This document shows, piece by piece, positions 9,102-19,060 of a stretch of DNA of 64,000 nucleotides. Below the pieces are notes generated by a model, which saw only the letters and a list, made by a program, of their open reading frames with translations, had not been told where the DNA came from and ran no database searches. The translations under genes and the position numbers were made by a program. Numbering within the stretch: the first letter of the stretch is position 1; each line of letters begins with the position of its first letter. Source of the DNA: Cohnella panacarvi Gsoil 349. GTDB lineage: Bacteria; Bacillota; Bacilli; Paenibacillales; Paenibacillaceae. Where the stretch lies: contig NZ_KI911563.1 in assembly GCF_000515335.1 (NCBI RefSeq), positions 201,735 through 265,734 on the forward strand, written 5' to 3'.

Positions 9102-9680
9102 ATGACGCCAAGTCCGTGGTTAAGCGTTGTACTGCTAGGCGTAGCGATTACGGGGTACGCGTGGATGATGCCGAAGCCTTCCTCGAAAGGCAAAGATTCG
9201 GAATTATCAAGCGACTCCGCTTATGAGCAATTGCTCGAGGATCTCGAAGCCGAAAATCGCGAGCTGGTCGATGCGGTCGCCAAGTTTAAGCGCGAGCAAG
9301 ACGAGACCGTGGACAAGCTAAGCCGCAGAATCGTCGACATGGAGCATCAGATGAAGCTATGGTCGTTGCAAGCCGCGACGACGGCTGCAACCGCTGCGCC
9401 GATTCCTGCCGCCACGCCCGAATTCCGTCAAGATGAGCCGGCGACGACCGACGCGCCCTCACAACCTCATACGTTCGTCCAACCGGAGCCGGCGAAAGAT
9501 CCGGAGCCGGAACCGATCCAGGTTCCTCCGACCTCGATACGAGGCAGATATCCGGAACTGCTGGCGCTTCATGACAAAGGCCGGTCGGTCGAACAGATCG
9601 CCAAGTCGCTCGGGCTGAATAAAGGCGAAGTGCAGTTGGTTCTGCAGTTGGCGCGCAGAGAGGAAGAGCAGCATGCGTAA
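9102..9680 (+). CDS. DUF6115-like membrane-anchored protein with C-terminal HTH-like segment
   Basis: 192 residues. One N-terminal membrane segment (WLSVVLLGVAITGYAWMM, about residues 5-22), a charged coiled coil (about 38-88), a Pro/Ala-rich linker (about 95-145), and a C-terminal helix-turn-helix-like segment (LLALHDKGRSVEQIAKSLG, then LNKGEVQLVLQLA) like those of resolvase or sigma-type helices. This arrangement matches proteins annotated DUF6115 near sigD in Paenibacillaceae; the family name is from memory and the function unknown. Overlaps the next gene by 8 bases. Confidence 0.8.
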   Translation: MTPSPWLSVVLLGVAITGYAWMMPKPSSKGKDSELSSDSAYEQLLEDLEAENRELVDAVAKFKREQDETVDKLSRRIVDMEHQMKLWSLQAATTAATAAPIPAATPEFRQDEPATTDAPSQPHTFVQPEPAKDPEPEPIQVPPTSIRGRYPELLALHDKGRSVEQIAKSLGLNKGEVQLVLQLARREEEQHA

Positions 9681-10239
9681 ATATCGAAGCTGGCTGATGG
9701 GACTCGGCATCGGGCTTATGATCGGCGCTTCGATGCTGCAGCTGATCCTGGCGGCCCAAGATCAAACGAAGCCGCTGACCCGGGAGCAATTGGAGAAACA
9801 AGCCGAAGCTGCCGGTTACGTCATCTATTCGGCCGAAGAGTCCATGTATACCGAGGATGAGCTGCAAGCGAAGATCGAAGAGGCGTTGCTGCAAGCCCAG
9901 GAAAAGGCGAATAACGCGGAGCCGTCTTCGGCACCTAGCGATAAGCAAGCCGCCGAGCCGGGGGCGGAAGCTTCGCCGGAGAGCGACGCGTCCGCATCGG
10001 CATCCCCGGGCGCGACTGAACCGGATGAACCGAAAGCGACGACCTTATACGTGAAGTACGGCATGACGCTTACGGAAGTCGCGGCAAAACTCGAACAACT
10101 CGGCGTTGTCGATGACGGGGACGATTTTCTGGACAAATGCTGGTCGATCGCCAAAGATCTTAAAGTCGGGACATCCGTGTTCACGGGCAAGCCGACGTAT
10201 CGCCAAATTATGACGGAACTTACCCGCTTGAAGCCCTAA
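9673..10239 (+). CDS. MltG/YceG-like N-terminal domain protein without lytic domain
   Basis: 188 residues: an N-terminal signal/membrane segment (LMGLGIGLMIGASMLQLIL), a helical region rich in Glu and Gln (about 35-80), an Ala/Ser/Pro/Glu-rich linker, and a C-terminal domain (VKYGMTLTEVAAKLEQLGV onward, about 122-185) that resembles the LysM-like N-terminal part of YceG/MltG. The catalytic transglycosylase part of MltG is absent, so this is not a lytic enzyme. It may bind peptidoglycan. Last gene of the flagellar cluster; a terminator follows. Confidence 0.78.
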   Translation: MRKYRSWLMGLGIGLMIGASMLQLILAAQDQTKPLTREQLEKQAEAAGYVIYSAEESMYTEDELQAKIEEALLQAQEKANNAEPSSAPSDKQAAEPGAEASPESDASASASPGATEPDEPKATTLYVKYGMTLTEVAAKLEQLGVVDDGDDFLDKCWSIAKDLKVGTSVFTGKPTYRQIMTELTRLKP

Positions 10240-10261
10240 AGGCTCGCGCGGGTATTTTTTT
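10221..10261 (+). terminator. Rho-independent terminator ending the flagellar/chemotaxis cluster
   Basis: TACCCGC (10221-10227) pairs with GCGGGTA (10248-10254), with a second short GCC/GGC stem inside the loop, followed directly by a run of T. It overlaps the last codons of the upstream gene. Confidence 0.85.
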
Positions 10262-10282
10262 GGGTAACGTGCCGTATCTCCA

Positions 10283-10311
10283 TTGCGCTCGCGCCTTCGA
10301 TATGCTATATT
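10283..10311 (+). promoter_or_regulatory. Probable SigA promoter of rpsB
   Basis: TTGCGC at 10283-10288 and TATATT at 10306-10311 with a 17-base spacer, just downstream of the preceding terminator and about 130 bases before rpsB. Confidence 0.65.
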
Positions 10312-10357
10312 ATTTTTCGGTGTAAAAAACACACGCTTTTCAATTTCGTCAAAGGTG

Positions 10358-10381
10358 CTTAACTTGCGACAAGCAATTAAG
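10358..10381 (+). promoter_or_regulatory. Hairpin in rpsB leader
   Basis: CTTAACTTGC pairs with GCAATTAAG (one bulged C, loop GACAA) in the 5' untranslated region of rpsB. Ribosomal protein S2 leaders are autoregulated in several bacteria; whether this hairpin is that site is inference. Confidence 0.5.
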
Positions 10382-10444
10382 TTTTGGCGGAAAGCGCGAG
10401 AAGCGGCGGAGATTCACCAAAAACCACTAGGAGGTGCAGTAGAG

Positions 10445-11143
10445 ATGGCAGTCATTTCCATGAAGCAACTGCTTGAAGCAGGCGTGCACTTCGGTCACCA
10501 AACACGTCGTTGGAACCCGAAGATGGACAAGTACATCTTTACCGAACGTAACGGCATTTACATTATCGACCTGCAGAAGACGGTCAAGAAAGTCGACGAG
10601 GCTTACAACTTCGTACGCCAGCTCGCTGAGAACGGCGGAACGATGCTGTTCGTCGGCACGAAGAAACAAGCGCAAGATTCCGTTAAGGAAGAAGCGGAAC
10701 GCAGCGGACAATACTACATCAACCAACGTTGGTTGGGTGGTACGCTGACGAACTTCGCTACGATCCAGAAGCGTACCGATCGTCTGCACTTGCTGACGAA
10801 ATGGGAGAACGACGGCACGTTCGAAGTGCTTCCGAAGAAAGAAGTCATCCTTCTCCGCAAAGAGAAAGATCGTCTTGAGAAATTCCTCGGCGGCATCAAA
10901 AACATGCGCAAGCTCCCTGACGCGCTGTTCATCATCGACCCGCGCAAAGAGCGTATCGCGGTAGCGGAAGCTCGCAAGCTCGGCATCCCGATCGTAGGTA
11001 TCGTCGACACGAACTGCGATCCGGACGAAATCGATTATGTAATCCCGGGCAACGACGACGCGATCCGCGCAGTTAAGCTTCTTACGGCTAAGATGGCTGA
11101 CGCAATCGTTGAATCCCGCCAAGGCGAAGAAACGACCGCGTAA
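10445..11143 (+). CDS. rpsB: 30S ribosomal protein S2
   Basis: Component of the small ribosomal subunit, 232 residues. Begins [19 protein letters not shown], the usual N-terminal signature, and contains the second signature ([19 protein letters not shown]) near residues 159-177. The open frame continues 54 codons upstream, but AGGAGGTG 8 bases before the ATG at 10445 and the family length fix the start. Followed by a hairpin terminator and then tsf. Confidence 0.98.
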   Translation: MAVISMKQLLEAGVHFGHQTRRWNPKMDKYIFTERNGIYIIDLQKTVKKVDEAYNFVRQLAENGGTMLFVGTKKQAQDSVKEEAERSGQYYINQRWLGGTLTNFATIQKRTDRLHLLTKWENDGTFEVLPKKEVILLRKEKDRLEKFLGGIKNMRKLPDALFIIDPRKERIAVAEARKLGIPIVGIVDTNCDPDEIDYVIPGNDDAIRAVKLLTAKMADAIVESRQGEETTA

Positions 11144-11171
11144 ATCGTTCGCAATCACATAAGCAAGCTGA

Positions 11172-11208
11172 AAGGGTGGTTAGAAGAAAACTTCTCACCG
11201 CCCTTTTT
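11172..11208 (+). terminator. Terminator or attenuator between rpsB and tsf
   Basis: AAGGGTGGT pairs with ACCGCCCTT, with an inner AGAAG/CTTCT stem closing an AAAA loop, followed by TTTTTG. Probably lowers tsf expression relative to rpsB by partial read-through, or isolates the two genes. Confidence 0.8.
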
Positions 11209-11280
11209 GTAAAAAAGAACATAACCAACGTTTCCCTTGAGCAAGGCGCCCAAGGGCTTATCCACGAGGAGGACGCTACA

Positions 11281-11931
11281 ATGGCTATTAATGCAGCAGA
11301 CGTTAAAACGCTACGCGAAAGAACGGGAGCAGGCATGCTCGATTGCAAAAAAGCGCTGGAGGAAGCAAGCGGCGATCTGACGAAAGCAGCCGAGCTGCTT
11401 CGCGAGAAAGGCCTTTCTGCCGCGGCTAAGAAAGGCGACCGCATCGCTACGGAAGGCGTAGTAGAATCCTACATCCACGGCGGCGGACGCATCGGCGTTC
11501 TCGTCGAAATCAACTGCGAGACGGACTTCGTCGGCAAAACCGAGCAATTCAAATCGTTCGCGCGCGACATCGCCATGCACATCGCAGCGGCTAACCCTAA
11601 GTTCTTGTCCCGCGAAGAAGTATCGCAAGCCGAACTGGACAAAGAAAAAGAAATCCTGCGCAACCAAGCGCTCAACGAAGGCAAGCCTGAGAAAATCGTC
11701 GACAAGATGGTTGAAGGCCGCATGAACAAATACTATGAGGAAAACTGCCTCATGGAGCAAGCTTTCGTTAAAGATCCGGACAAATCGATCACGACGCTCT
11801 TGAACGAGAAAATCGCGACAATCGGCGAGAAAATCTCGATCCGTCGTTTCGCTCGTTTCGAGCTGGGCGAAGGCCTCGAGAAAAAAGTGGACAACTTCGT
11901 CGAAGAAGTTATGGCTCAAGTGAAACAATAA
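11281..11931 (+). CDS. tsf: Elongation factor Ts
   Basis: Guanine nucleotide exchange factor for EF-Tu. N-terminal UBA-like part with [16 protein letters not shown] (residues 11-26) and the conserved INCETDFV (about residues 76-83). At 216 residues it lacks much of the second core subdomain present in the 293-residue Bacillus protein; to my recollection short EF-Ts is usual in Paenibacillus, so this is not a truncation. Start chosen at the ATG after GAGGAGGAC; the open frame extends upstream without a ribosome site. Confidence 0.97.
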   Translation: MAINAADVKTLRERTGAGMLDCKKALEEASGDLTKAAELLREKGLSAAAKKGDRIATEGVVESYIHGGGRIGVLVEINCETDFVGKTEQFKSFARDIAMHIAAANPKFLSREEVSQAELDKEKEILRNQALNEGKPEKIVDKMVEGRMNKYYEENCLMEQAFVKDPDKSITTLLNEKIATIGEKISIRRFARFELGEGLEKKVDNFVEEVMAQVKQ

Positions 11932-11941
11932 TAGTAAATTT

Positions 11942-12748
<807 letters not shown>

Positions 12749-12749
<1 letters not shown>

Positions 12750-13303
12750 TGCCACAAGCGATTAAGAAAAACGCGGAAGATCGCATGGAAAAAGCGCTAA
12801 GCGCGTTGAAACGCGATTTGCAAACGCTGCGGGCCGGACGCGCATCCGCCTCGATGCTCGATAGAGTGGAAGCCGATTACTACGGCACGCCGACGCCGGT
12901 CAATCAGATGGGCTCGATCAATACGCCGGATTCCCGCACGCTCATTATTCAGCCTTGGGACAAATCCGCTCTTGCGGCGATCGAGAAAGCGATTCTGAAG
13001 TCCGACCTCGGGCTCACCCCGGCGAACGACGGATCGATCATTCGCATCAATATTCCGCCGCTCACGCAAGAGCGCCGCGCGGACCTCGCGAAGCAGACGA
13101 AGAAATTCGGCGAAGAAGCGAAAGTGGCGATCCGCAACATTCGCCGCGACGCGAACGACGACATCAAGAAAAAGGAAAAGGGCGAAATTTCCGAAGACGA
13201 GTCTCGCCGCCATCAAGACGACGTTCAGAAAATTACGGACCGTTACGTCGCCGAAGTGGACAAAATACTGCTCGCCAAAGAGAAAGAAATCATGGAAGTA
13301 TAA
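12749..13303 (+). CDS. frr: Ribosome recycling factor
   Basis: With EF-G, splits post-termination ribosomes. 184 residues; typical sequence [19 protein letters not shown] at the N-terminus, GRASASMLD and the C-terminal helix [14 protein letters not shown]. Starts within the pyrH stop codon. The order rpsB-tsf-pyrH-frr is one of the most conserved bacterial gene strings. Confidence 0.98.
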
Positions 13304-13319
13304 AGAGCTTCCGGATGAG

Positions 13320-13345
13320 CCCCTCCGCCAGGTGGGGTTTATTCT
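13320..13345 (+). terminator. Hairpin between frr and uppS
   Basis: CCCCTCC (13320-13326) pairs with GGTGGGG (13331-13337), one T-T mismatch, loop GCCA, then TTTATTCT. Weak T run, so it may be a partial terminator. Confidence 0.5.
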
Positions 13346-13387
13346 CATTTATTACGGGCTGGATCAAGCGTCTGAGGGGGAAGAACG

Positions 13388-14206
13388 ATGGGCAGCTTCT
13401 TCAAGTGGCTCCGCAAGCTTCGGATCGGCGTATTCACTTCGGAGGGCATTCGGTCGGCGCAAGCGAACGAATTGCCGACGGGAGACAACATTCCGGAGCA
13501 TGTAGCCATCATTATGGATGGCAACGGCCGCTGGGCGAAAGCTCGCGGGCTTCCGAGAATAGCAGGTCACCATAGCGGGATGAAAACCGTTAAGAGGATT
13601 GCGAAGGCAGCTGACCGTATCGGCGTCAGAGTATTGACGTTGTACGCGTTTTCCACGGAAAACTGGATACGCCCTAAAGCGGAAGTCGAATTTCTGATGA
13701 AGCTCCCGCAGGAATTTCTGGCGCTCGAGTTGGGCGAGTTGATCGAGAACAACGTGCAGGTCCGGATGATGGGCAAACGCGATTTGCTGCCCGGCCATAC
13801 GCTTGCCGCACTCGACGAAGCGATCGCGCGCACGAAAGACAATACAGGCCTCATCCTTAATTTCGCGCTAAACTACGGAAGCCGCGACGAAATGGTCGAA
13901 ACGTCTCGCGAGCTTGCGCGGCAAGCCGCAGCGGGTCGATTAGATCCGGAAGCCATCGATGAAGCGATGTTCGGAAGCAAGCTGTTGTCGGGCGAATTGC
14001 CGGACCCGGATCTGCTGATCCGCACGAGCGGCGAGCTCCGCTTGAGCAATTTCATGCTGTGGCAGGTTGCATACAGCGAATTTTGGTTCACGGACGTGTT
14101 CTGGCCTTCGTTCGGCGAAGAGCATCTATACGAAGCGATACGGGAGTATCAGCGGCGATCGCGCCGTTACGGGGGGCTTTTGCAGCATGAAACAGCGGAT
14201 CATTAG
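13388..14206 (+). CDS. uppS: Undecaprenyl diphosphate synthase (UPP synthase)
   Basis: Cis-prenyltransferase that makes the lipid carrier for peptidoglycan and teichoic acids. 272 residues; catalytic D44 in IIMDGNGRWAKARG, then the family segments LTLYAFSTENW and LLIRTSGELRLSNF near the C-terminus. The N-terminal 35 residues before the domain are longer than in E. coli but usual in Bacilli. Overlaps cdsA by 20 bases. Confidence 0.97.
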   Translation: MGSFFKWLRKLRIGVFTSEGIRSAQANELPTGDNIPEHVAIIMDGNGRWAKARGLPRIAGHHSGMKTVKRIAKAADRIGVRVLTLYAFSTENWIRPKAEVEFLMKLPQEFLALELGELIENNVQVRMMGKRDLLPGHTLAALDEAIARTKDNTGLILNFALNYGSRDEMVETSRELARQAAAGRLDPEAIDEAMFGSKLLSGELPDPDLLIRTSGELRLSNFMLWQVAYSEFWFTDVFWPSFGEEHLYEAIREYQRRSRRYGGLLQHETADH

Positions 14207-14978
14207 CGGAGTAACCGCGGGACTGGCTTTCGTCTTCCTGCTCTGGGCGGGCGGATGGTATTATTCGGGTTTTCTCGCGGTTCTTGCGCTTGTGGGGTTC
14301 TGGGAATTCGTTAGACTGAACGGACAATCTTGGCTGAGAGCCGACGTGTTGATCGGTTTCGCGGCGGTCGGCATTCTCGCGCTGCCCGAAATTCCGTTCG
14401 ATTGGGACATGCCCTCCTTTAAAGTCATGGCATGGCTGCTCATGTTCGTCCTGCTGACCGGAACGGTTTTCAGCAAGAACCGTATACAATTAGAGCACGT
14501 AAGCATTCTGTTCCTCGGCGTCATCTACGTCGGGATCGGTTTTCACTATATGGCGGTCACGCGCGAGATGACGCACGGCATCTTCTGGTCGGTTCTGACG
14601 TTCTTCTGCATATGGGCGTCGGATGCGGGCGCGTATTTCGTCGGCAAAGCGATCGGACGGACGAAGCTGTGGCCGGCGATCAGTCCGAACAAGACGATCG
14701 AAGGCGCCATCGGCGGTCTTGTCATCGCGATGATCACGGCGGGCATATTCGCGTACGTCGAGCCGGATCGGCTTAGCTACGGCGATGCCGCGTTAATCGG
14801 CTTAGCGGCGGCGGTGGCCGGTCAATTGGGCGATCTCGTTCAATCGGCGTACAAACGATTCCGCGGAGTCAAGGATTCGGGCAATCTATTGCCCGGACAC
14901 GGCGGCGTGCTGGATCGTACGGATAGCTGGCTGATCGTGTTTCCGCTCGTGCATTTGCTCGGTTTATTGCCGCAATAA
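14187..14978 (+). CDS. cdsA: Phosphatidate cytidylyltransferase
   Basis: Makes CDP-diacylglycerol, the precursor of membrane phospholipids; the pgsA product later in this window uses it. 263 residues with about seven to eight membrane segments and the CdsA signature near the C-terminus (KRFRGVKDSGNLLPGHGG, then VLDRTDS). The open frame extends 40 codons upstream inside uppS; the ATG at 14187 fits the membrane start MKQRIISGVTAGLAFVFLL. Confidence 0.96.
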   Translation: MKQRIISGVTAGLAFVFLLWAGGWYYSGFLAVLALVGFWEFVRLNGQSWLRADVLIGFAAVGILALPEIPFDWDMPSFKVMAWLLMFVLLTGTVFSKNRIQLEHVSILFLGVIYVGIGFHYMAVTREMTHGIFWSVLTFFCIWASDAGAYFVGKAIGRTKLWPAISPNKTIEGAIGGLVIAMITAGIFAYVEPDRLSYGDAALIGLAAAVAGQLGDLVQSAYKRFRGVKDSGNLLPGHGGVLDRTDSWLIVFPLVHLLGLLPQ

Positions 14979-15025
14979 CGAGGGGTTTCATTACATAGTA
15001 ACAGAAGGCAGCGGAGGTTAGTTCC

Positions 15026-16165
15026 ATGAAAACAATAGCGGTGCTCGGCAGTACGGGCTCGATCGGCACGCAAACGCTCGACGTCATCTCTCGGGAACCG
15101 GACAGCTATGAAGTCGTAGGACTCGCCGCCGGCGGCAACGTGGAGCTGCTTCTGCGGCAGGTGAATGCGTTCAAGCCGAAGCTCGTGTCGGTAGGAACGA
15201 AGGACGCCGCCGATATGTTAAGACAGCAGGTGCCGGCCGGCGTTAAAGTCGTGTTCGGAGAAGAAGGCCTGATCGAAGTCGCGGCAGGATCGGGCGCATC
15301 GTTCGTCGTCTGCGCGCTGACCGGCAGCATCGGGCTTCGTTCTACGCTCGCAGCGATCGACGCCGGCGCGAGCATCGGCCTTGCGAACAAGGAAACGCTC
15401 GTGACCGCGGGGCACATCGTCATGCAACGAGCGAGGGAGAGAGGAATCTCCTTGCTGCCCGTCGACAGCGAGCATTCTGCCATCTTCCAATGCTTGAACG
15501 GGGAAGACGCGAAGGCGATCAAACGGTTGGTTATTACCGCATCGGGCGGCAGTTTCCGCGATCGTACGCGCGATCAATTGATCGGAGTTACGGTAGAGGA
15601 TGCGCTCAAGCATCCGAATTGGAGCATGGGCGCCAAAATTACGATCGACTCGGCGACGATGGTAAACAAAGGGCTGGAAGTCATCGAAGCCCACTGGCTG
15701 TTCGGGCTTCCGTACGACCTGATCGACGTCGTCCTTCATCCGGAGAGCATCATCCATTCGATGGTCGAGTTCGTGGATACGAGCGTCATCGCGCAGCTCG
15801 GCAATCCGGACATGCGCGTTCCGATTCAATACGCGCTCACGTATCCGGAGCGGCGGCCGTCCCCGGCTTCTCCGCTGGATTTGGTAAAGGCGGGAACGCT
15901 TCGTTTTCGCGAAATGGACTTCGGGCGGTTCCCGTGCTTAAGGATGGCTTACGAAGCGGGAAGGACTGGAGGAACGGCGCCGACCGTATTCAATGCCGCG
16001 AACGAAATCGCCGTTGCTCGTTTCTTGAAGGGAGAAATCTCTTTCCTGGCGATCGAGGATACGATCGCGGAGGTGCTTGCGCGTCACGACGCCGTAAGAT
16101 CCCCGGACTTGGCGACGATACTCGAAGCGGACGGCTGGGCCCGCCGCGAAGCGCTTTTTCGTTAA
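15026..16165 (+). CDS. dxr: 1-deoxy-D-xylulose 5-phosphate reductoisomerase
   Basis: Second step of the MEP isoprenoid pathway (DXP to MEP, NADPH dependent). 379 residues; NADPH-binding GSTGSIG at residues 8-14, metal/substrate segment [12 protein letters not shown] near residues 148-159, and [16 protein letters not shown] near residues 211-226. It feeds isoprenyl diphosphates to UppS, encoded two genes upstream. Confidence 0.97.
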   Translation: MKTIAVLGSTGSIGTQTLDVISREPDSYEVVGLAAGGNVELLLRQVNAFKPKLVSVGTKDAADMLRQQVPAGVKVVFGEEGLIEVAAGSGASFVVCALTGSIGLRSTLAAIDAGASIGLANKETLVTAGHIVMQRARERGISLLPVDSEHSAIFQCLNGEDAKAIKRLVITASGGSFRDRTRDQLIGVTVEDALKHPNWSMGAKITIDSATMVNKGLEVIEAHWLFGLPYDLIDVVLHPESIIHSMVEFVDTSVIAQLGNPDMRVPIQYALTYPERRPSPASPLDLVKAGTLRFREMDFGRFPCLRMAYEAGRTGGTAPTVFNAANEIAVARFLKGEISFLAIEDTIAEVLARHDAVRSPDLATILEADGWARREALFR

Positions 16166-16180
16166 ATATCCGGAAGACGG

Positions 16181-16207
16181 TATTCTCTTGTAGCGCTTGG
16201 GAGAATA
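16181..16207 (+). repeat. Inverted repeat between dxr and rseP
   Basis: TATTCTC (16181-16187) and GAGAATA (16201-16207) form a 7-bp perfect stem with a 13-base loop. No T run follows, so it is not a normal terminator; possibly an RNA processing site. Confidence 0.35.
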
Positions 16208-16260
16208 ATGTTAATCTAAGATCAGCCGCTTGTACGGGCAACGGGTAAGGAGTTGAATCG

Positions 16261-17523
16261 ATGGGAAATATTCAGGTCGCGTTATTGACCGTGCTCATGT
16301 TCTTTTTGCTCGTATCGCTGCACGAATGGGGCCATTTCTATTTCGCCCGCAGGGCTGGCATATTGGTACGCGAGTTCGCGATCGGCTTCGGGCCGAAGCT
16401 GTTCTCGATCAAGCGAGGGGAAACCCGCTACACCCTTCGGCTGCTGCCGATCGGGGGCTTCGTTCGGATGGCCGGGGAAGATCCGGAAGTCGTCGAAATC
16501 AAGACCGGTCAGACGATCGCGATCCGGATCAAAGACAATCGGGTCACCCGTCTATATCTCGACCGGCTAGATGAACGCTCGGACGTTCTTCGCGGCGAGA
16601 TTAAGGCGATCGACTTGGAGAAGCATCTGTACGTCACGCTAGACGTCGACGGAGACGTCGAGCGGTTCGATGTGCACCCTGCCGCGCTCTTGATCGCGAG
16701 AGGGCAGGAGACGCAAATCGCTCCGCTTGATCGCCAATTCGGCCAGAAACCGGTAGGCAAGCGGGCGCTTGCGATTTTCGCCGGGCCGGTCATGAATTTC
16801 TTGCTCGCATACGTCTTATTCGCTCTCTATATCGTGCTGCAAGGCGTACCCGTCGACAACCCGACCAAAATTTTGATCGCCCACGTGGAAGCCGGAAAGC
16901 CGGCCGCTGCGGCAGGCTTGGAGAAAGGCGATTGGGTCAAGTCGATCAACGATACGCCGATCGGAGCCGACGTCCAGCTGTTCATCGATAAGATCGAGGC
17001 ATCGGTCGGGAAGCCGATGAATTGGATCGTCGAGCGGGACGGCGTCGATGTGCCGATTAAGGTCACGCCTGACCCGGCGACGGGCAAAGTAGGCGTCGTG
17101 CCGACGGGAGAGGCGAGAAAGCCGGGCATCGGCGAGACGATCAAGTTCGCCGGAACTTCGATGGTCGATATGACGGAGCGAATATTCGAAGGCTTCCGCA
17201 AGCTTATATTCGGAGAGTTCAAGCTGGACGACCTTGGCGGACCGGTCAAGACGACGCAATTGACGGTAGAGATCGCGAAGCAAGGATTCGCCCAACTGAC
17301 AATGTGGGCGGGAATCCTCAGCCTGTATCTCGGCATCTTTAACCTGTTGCCGATACCGGCGCTCGACGGAAGCCGACTTCTGTTCCTCGGAATCGAAGCG
17401 ATTCGCGGCAAACCGATCGATCCGAACCGGGAGAGCATGGTGCACTTCATCGGTTTCGCCATGTTAATGCTGTTAATGGTCGTCGTCACTTATAACGATA
17501 TCGTAGGATTAGTCAGACACTAA
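16261..17523 (+). CDS. rseP: Site-2 intramembrane metalloprotease RseP/RasP
   Basis: Intramembrane zinc protease that cleaves anti-sigma factors and signal-peptide remnants. 420 residues; zinc motif H21-E22-x-x-H25 (SLHEWGHF) in the first membrane helix, a PDZ domain at about residues 200-270 (EAGKPAAAAGLEKGDWVKS), and the second catalytic motif NLLPIPALDGSRLL near residues 361-374. Three further membrane segments fit the family. There is a small insert (about residues 75-155) before the second helix containing alternating charged strands. ATG preceded by TAAGGAG. Confidence 0.95.
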   Translation: MGNIQVALLTVLMFFLLVSLHEWGHFYFARRAGILVREFAIGFGPKLFSIKRGETRYTLRLLPIGGFVRMAGEDPEVVEIKTGQTIAIRIKDNRVTRLYLDRLDERSDVLRGEIKAIDLEKHLYVTLDVDGDVERFDVHPAALLIARGQETQIAPLDRQFGQKPVGKRALAIFAGPVMNFLLAYVLFALYIVLQGVPVDNPTKILIAHVEAGKPAAAAGLEKGDWVKSINDTPIGADVQLFIDKIEASVGKPMNWIVERDGVDVPIKVTPDPATGKVGVVPTGEARKPGIGETIKFAGTSMVDMTERIFEGFRKLIFGEFKLDDLGGPVKTTQLTVEIAKQGFAQLTMWAGILSLYLGIFNLLPIPALDGSRLLFLGIEAIRGKPIDPNRESMVHFIGFAMLMLLMVVVTYNDIVGLVRH

Positions 17524-17549
17524 GCCGTTGTCAGGAGTTGGGGAGCGTT

Positions 17550-19007
17550 ATGTCGAAGGATTCGAAGACGCAAGCGTTCGTTACGGAAATTACGCCGCAG
17601 GGCGAAGATTTCTCGCGTTGGTATATAGACGTCATCAAGAAGGCGGAATTGATGGATTACTCGCCGGTCCGCGGCTGCATCGTGTTCCGTCCGGAAGGCT
17701 TCGAGATTTGGGAGAACATCCAGAAGGAGCTGGACGCCCGGTTCAAAGCGACGGGTCACCGCAACGCGTACTTCCCGATGTTCATTCCGGAAAGCTTCTT
17801 CCAGAAAGAGAAGGAGCACGTGGAAGGGTTCAATCCCGAGCTGCCGTTCGTGACCGAAGCGGGCGGAGAGCAGCTCGAGGAGCGCCTTGCCGTCCGTCCG
17901 ACGTCGGAGACGATGTTCGGCCATATGTACAGCAAGTGGATCAACTCCTACCGCGACTTGCCGGTGCTGATCAACCAATGGGCGAACGTCGTCCGTTGGG
18001 AGAAAAGAACGCTGCCGTTCCTGCGCACGAGCGAATTCCTGTGGCAGGAAGGCCATACGGCGCACGAGGACGAAGCGGACGCCCGCAAAGAAACGATGAC
18101 GATGCTGGACGTGTACACGGATTTCGTGGAGAACGTACTCGCGATCCCGGTCATCAAGGGCGAGAAGACGCCGTCGGAGCGGTTCGCGGGAGCGGTCGAT
18201 ACGTACTCGATCGAAGCGATGATGAAGGACGGCCGCGCGGTTCAGGCCGGTACGTCCCACTATCTTGGGACGAAGTTCGCCGTTGCGTTCGACATTAAGT
18301 ATCTCGACCGCGAGAATACGCAGCAATATTGCCATACGACGTCTTGGGGCGTCAGCACCCGCTTGATCGGCGCCACGATCATGGTGCACGGCGACGATCG
18401 CGGTCTCGTATTGCCGCCGAAGGTCGCGCCGACCCAAGTCATCATGATTCCGATCGGACCTCCGAAAACCCGCGAGACGGTGATCGGCAAGACGGACGAG
18501 CTGTACGCGCAGCTTAAAGCCGCAGGCGTTCGCGTTCGCGTGGACGACCGCGCGGACGTATCTCCGGGCTGGAAGTTCAACGAATACGAAATGCGCGGCA
18601 TTCCGATCCGTCTCGAGATCGGGCCTCGCGACATCGAGAACGGCCAATGCGTCCTCGTCTCCCGCGTAAGCGGCGAGAAGAAGTCCGTCGCGCTCGATAA
18701 CATCGTCGCCGAAATCGAAGCGCTGCTCGCGCAAATTCACGGCGATATGTACGCGAAAGCGCTGGCGTTCCGCGAGGAGAATTCGTTCTCCGTAGATACG
18801 CTGGACGAGTTCAAGACGGCGATGGAGCAAAGCCGCGGCTTCGGCCTAGCCGGCTGGTGCGGCTCCGACGCTTGCGAAAGCACGGTGAAGGCGGAAACCG
18901 GCGCGACGAGCCGGAACATTCCGTTCGAACCGGCCGAGAAGAAGTCGACTTGCCTCGTATGCGGCGATGCGGCGAAGCATACGGTCGTGTTCGCAAGAGC
19001 TTATTAA
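17550..19007 (+). CDS. proS: Prolyl-tRNA synthetase, archaeal/eukaryote-like type
   Basis: Class II aminoacyl-tRNA synthetase charging tRNA-Pro. 485 residues, without the roughly 180-residue editing insertion that typical bacterial ProRS carries between motifs 2 and 3. Motif 2 region RTSEFLWQEGHTAHE is clear, an anticodon-binding domain lies at about 280-380, and a C-terminal zinc-type domain with WCGSDAC and CLVCGDA ends in a Tyr (FARAY), all marks of the compact archaeal/eukaryotic type (ProS type 3). B. subtilis has the bacterial type at this locus. ATG at 17550 is preferred to an upstream TTG by ribosome-site spacing. Confidence 0.95.
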   Translation: MSKDSKTQAFVTEITPQGEDFSRWYIDVIKKAELMDYSPVRGCIVFRPEGFEIWENIQKELDARFKATGHRNAYFPMFIPESFFQKEKEHVEGFNPELPFVTEAGGEQLEERLAVRPTSETMFGHMYSKWINSYRDLPVLINQWANVVRWEKRTLPFLRTSEFLWQEGHTAHEDEADARKETMTMLDVYTDFVENVLAIPVIKGEKTPSERFAGAVDTYSIEAMMKDGRAVQAGTSHYLGTKFAVAFDIKYLDRENTQQYCHTTSWGVSTRLIGATIMVHGDDRGLVLPPKVAPTQVIMIPIGPPKTRETVIGKTDELYAQLKAAGVRVRVDDRADVSPGWKFNEYEMRGIPIRLEIGPRDIENGQCVLVSRVSGEKKSVALDNIVAEIEALLAQIHGDMYAKALAFREENSFSVDTLDEFKTAMEQSRGFGLAGWCGSDACESTVKAETGATSRNIPFEPAEKKSTCLVCGDAAKHTVVFARAY

Positions 19008-19012
19008 GAATG

Positions 19013-19060
19013 AAGGGGTGTTCTTTGCCGGAAACGGCGGGGGACACCTCATTTTTTATT
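19013..19060 (+). terminator. Strong terminator after proS
   Basis: GGTGTTCTTTGCCG (from 19017) pairs over its whole length, with G-U pairs, to CGGCGGGGGACACC (ending 19049) around a GAAA tetraloop, followed by ATTTTTTATTT. Confidence 0.88.

Noticed and set aside
10283-10444. N-terminal extension of rpsB
   Set aside because: It begins at the -35 box of the promoter and has no ribosome site; the S2 signature starts at the ATG at 10445.
11281-11931. Truncated tsf
   Set aside because: The protein ends cleanly with a complete C-terminus and terminator; short EF-Ts is typical of related genera.
17520-18830. 436-codon minus-strand open frame inside proS
   Set aside because: Antisense shadow of proS, rich in Arg/Leu/Asp with no domain or ribosome site.
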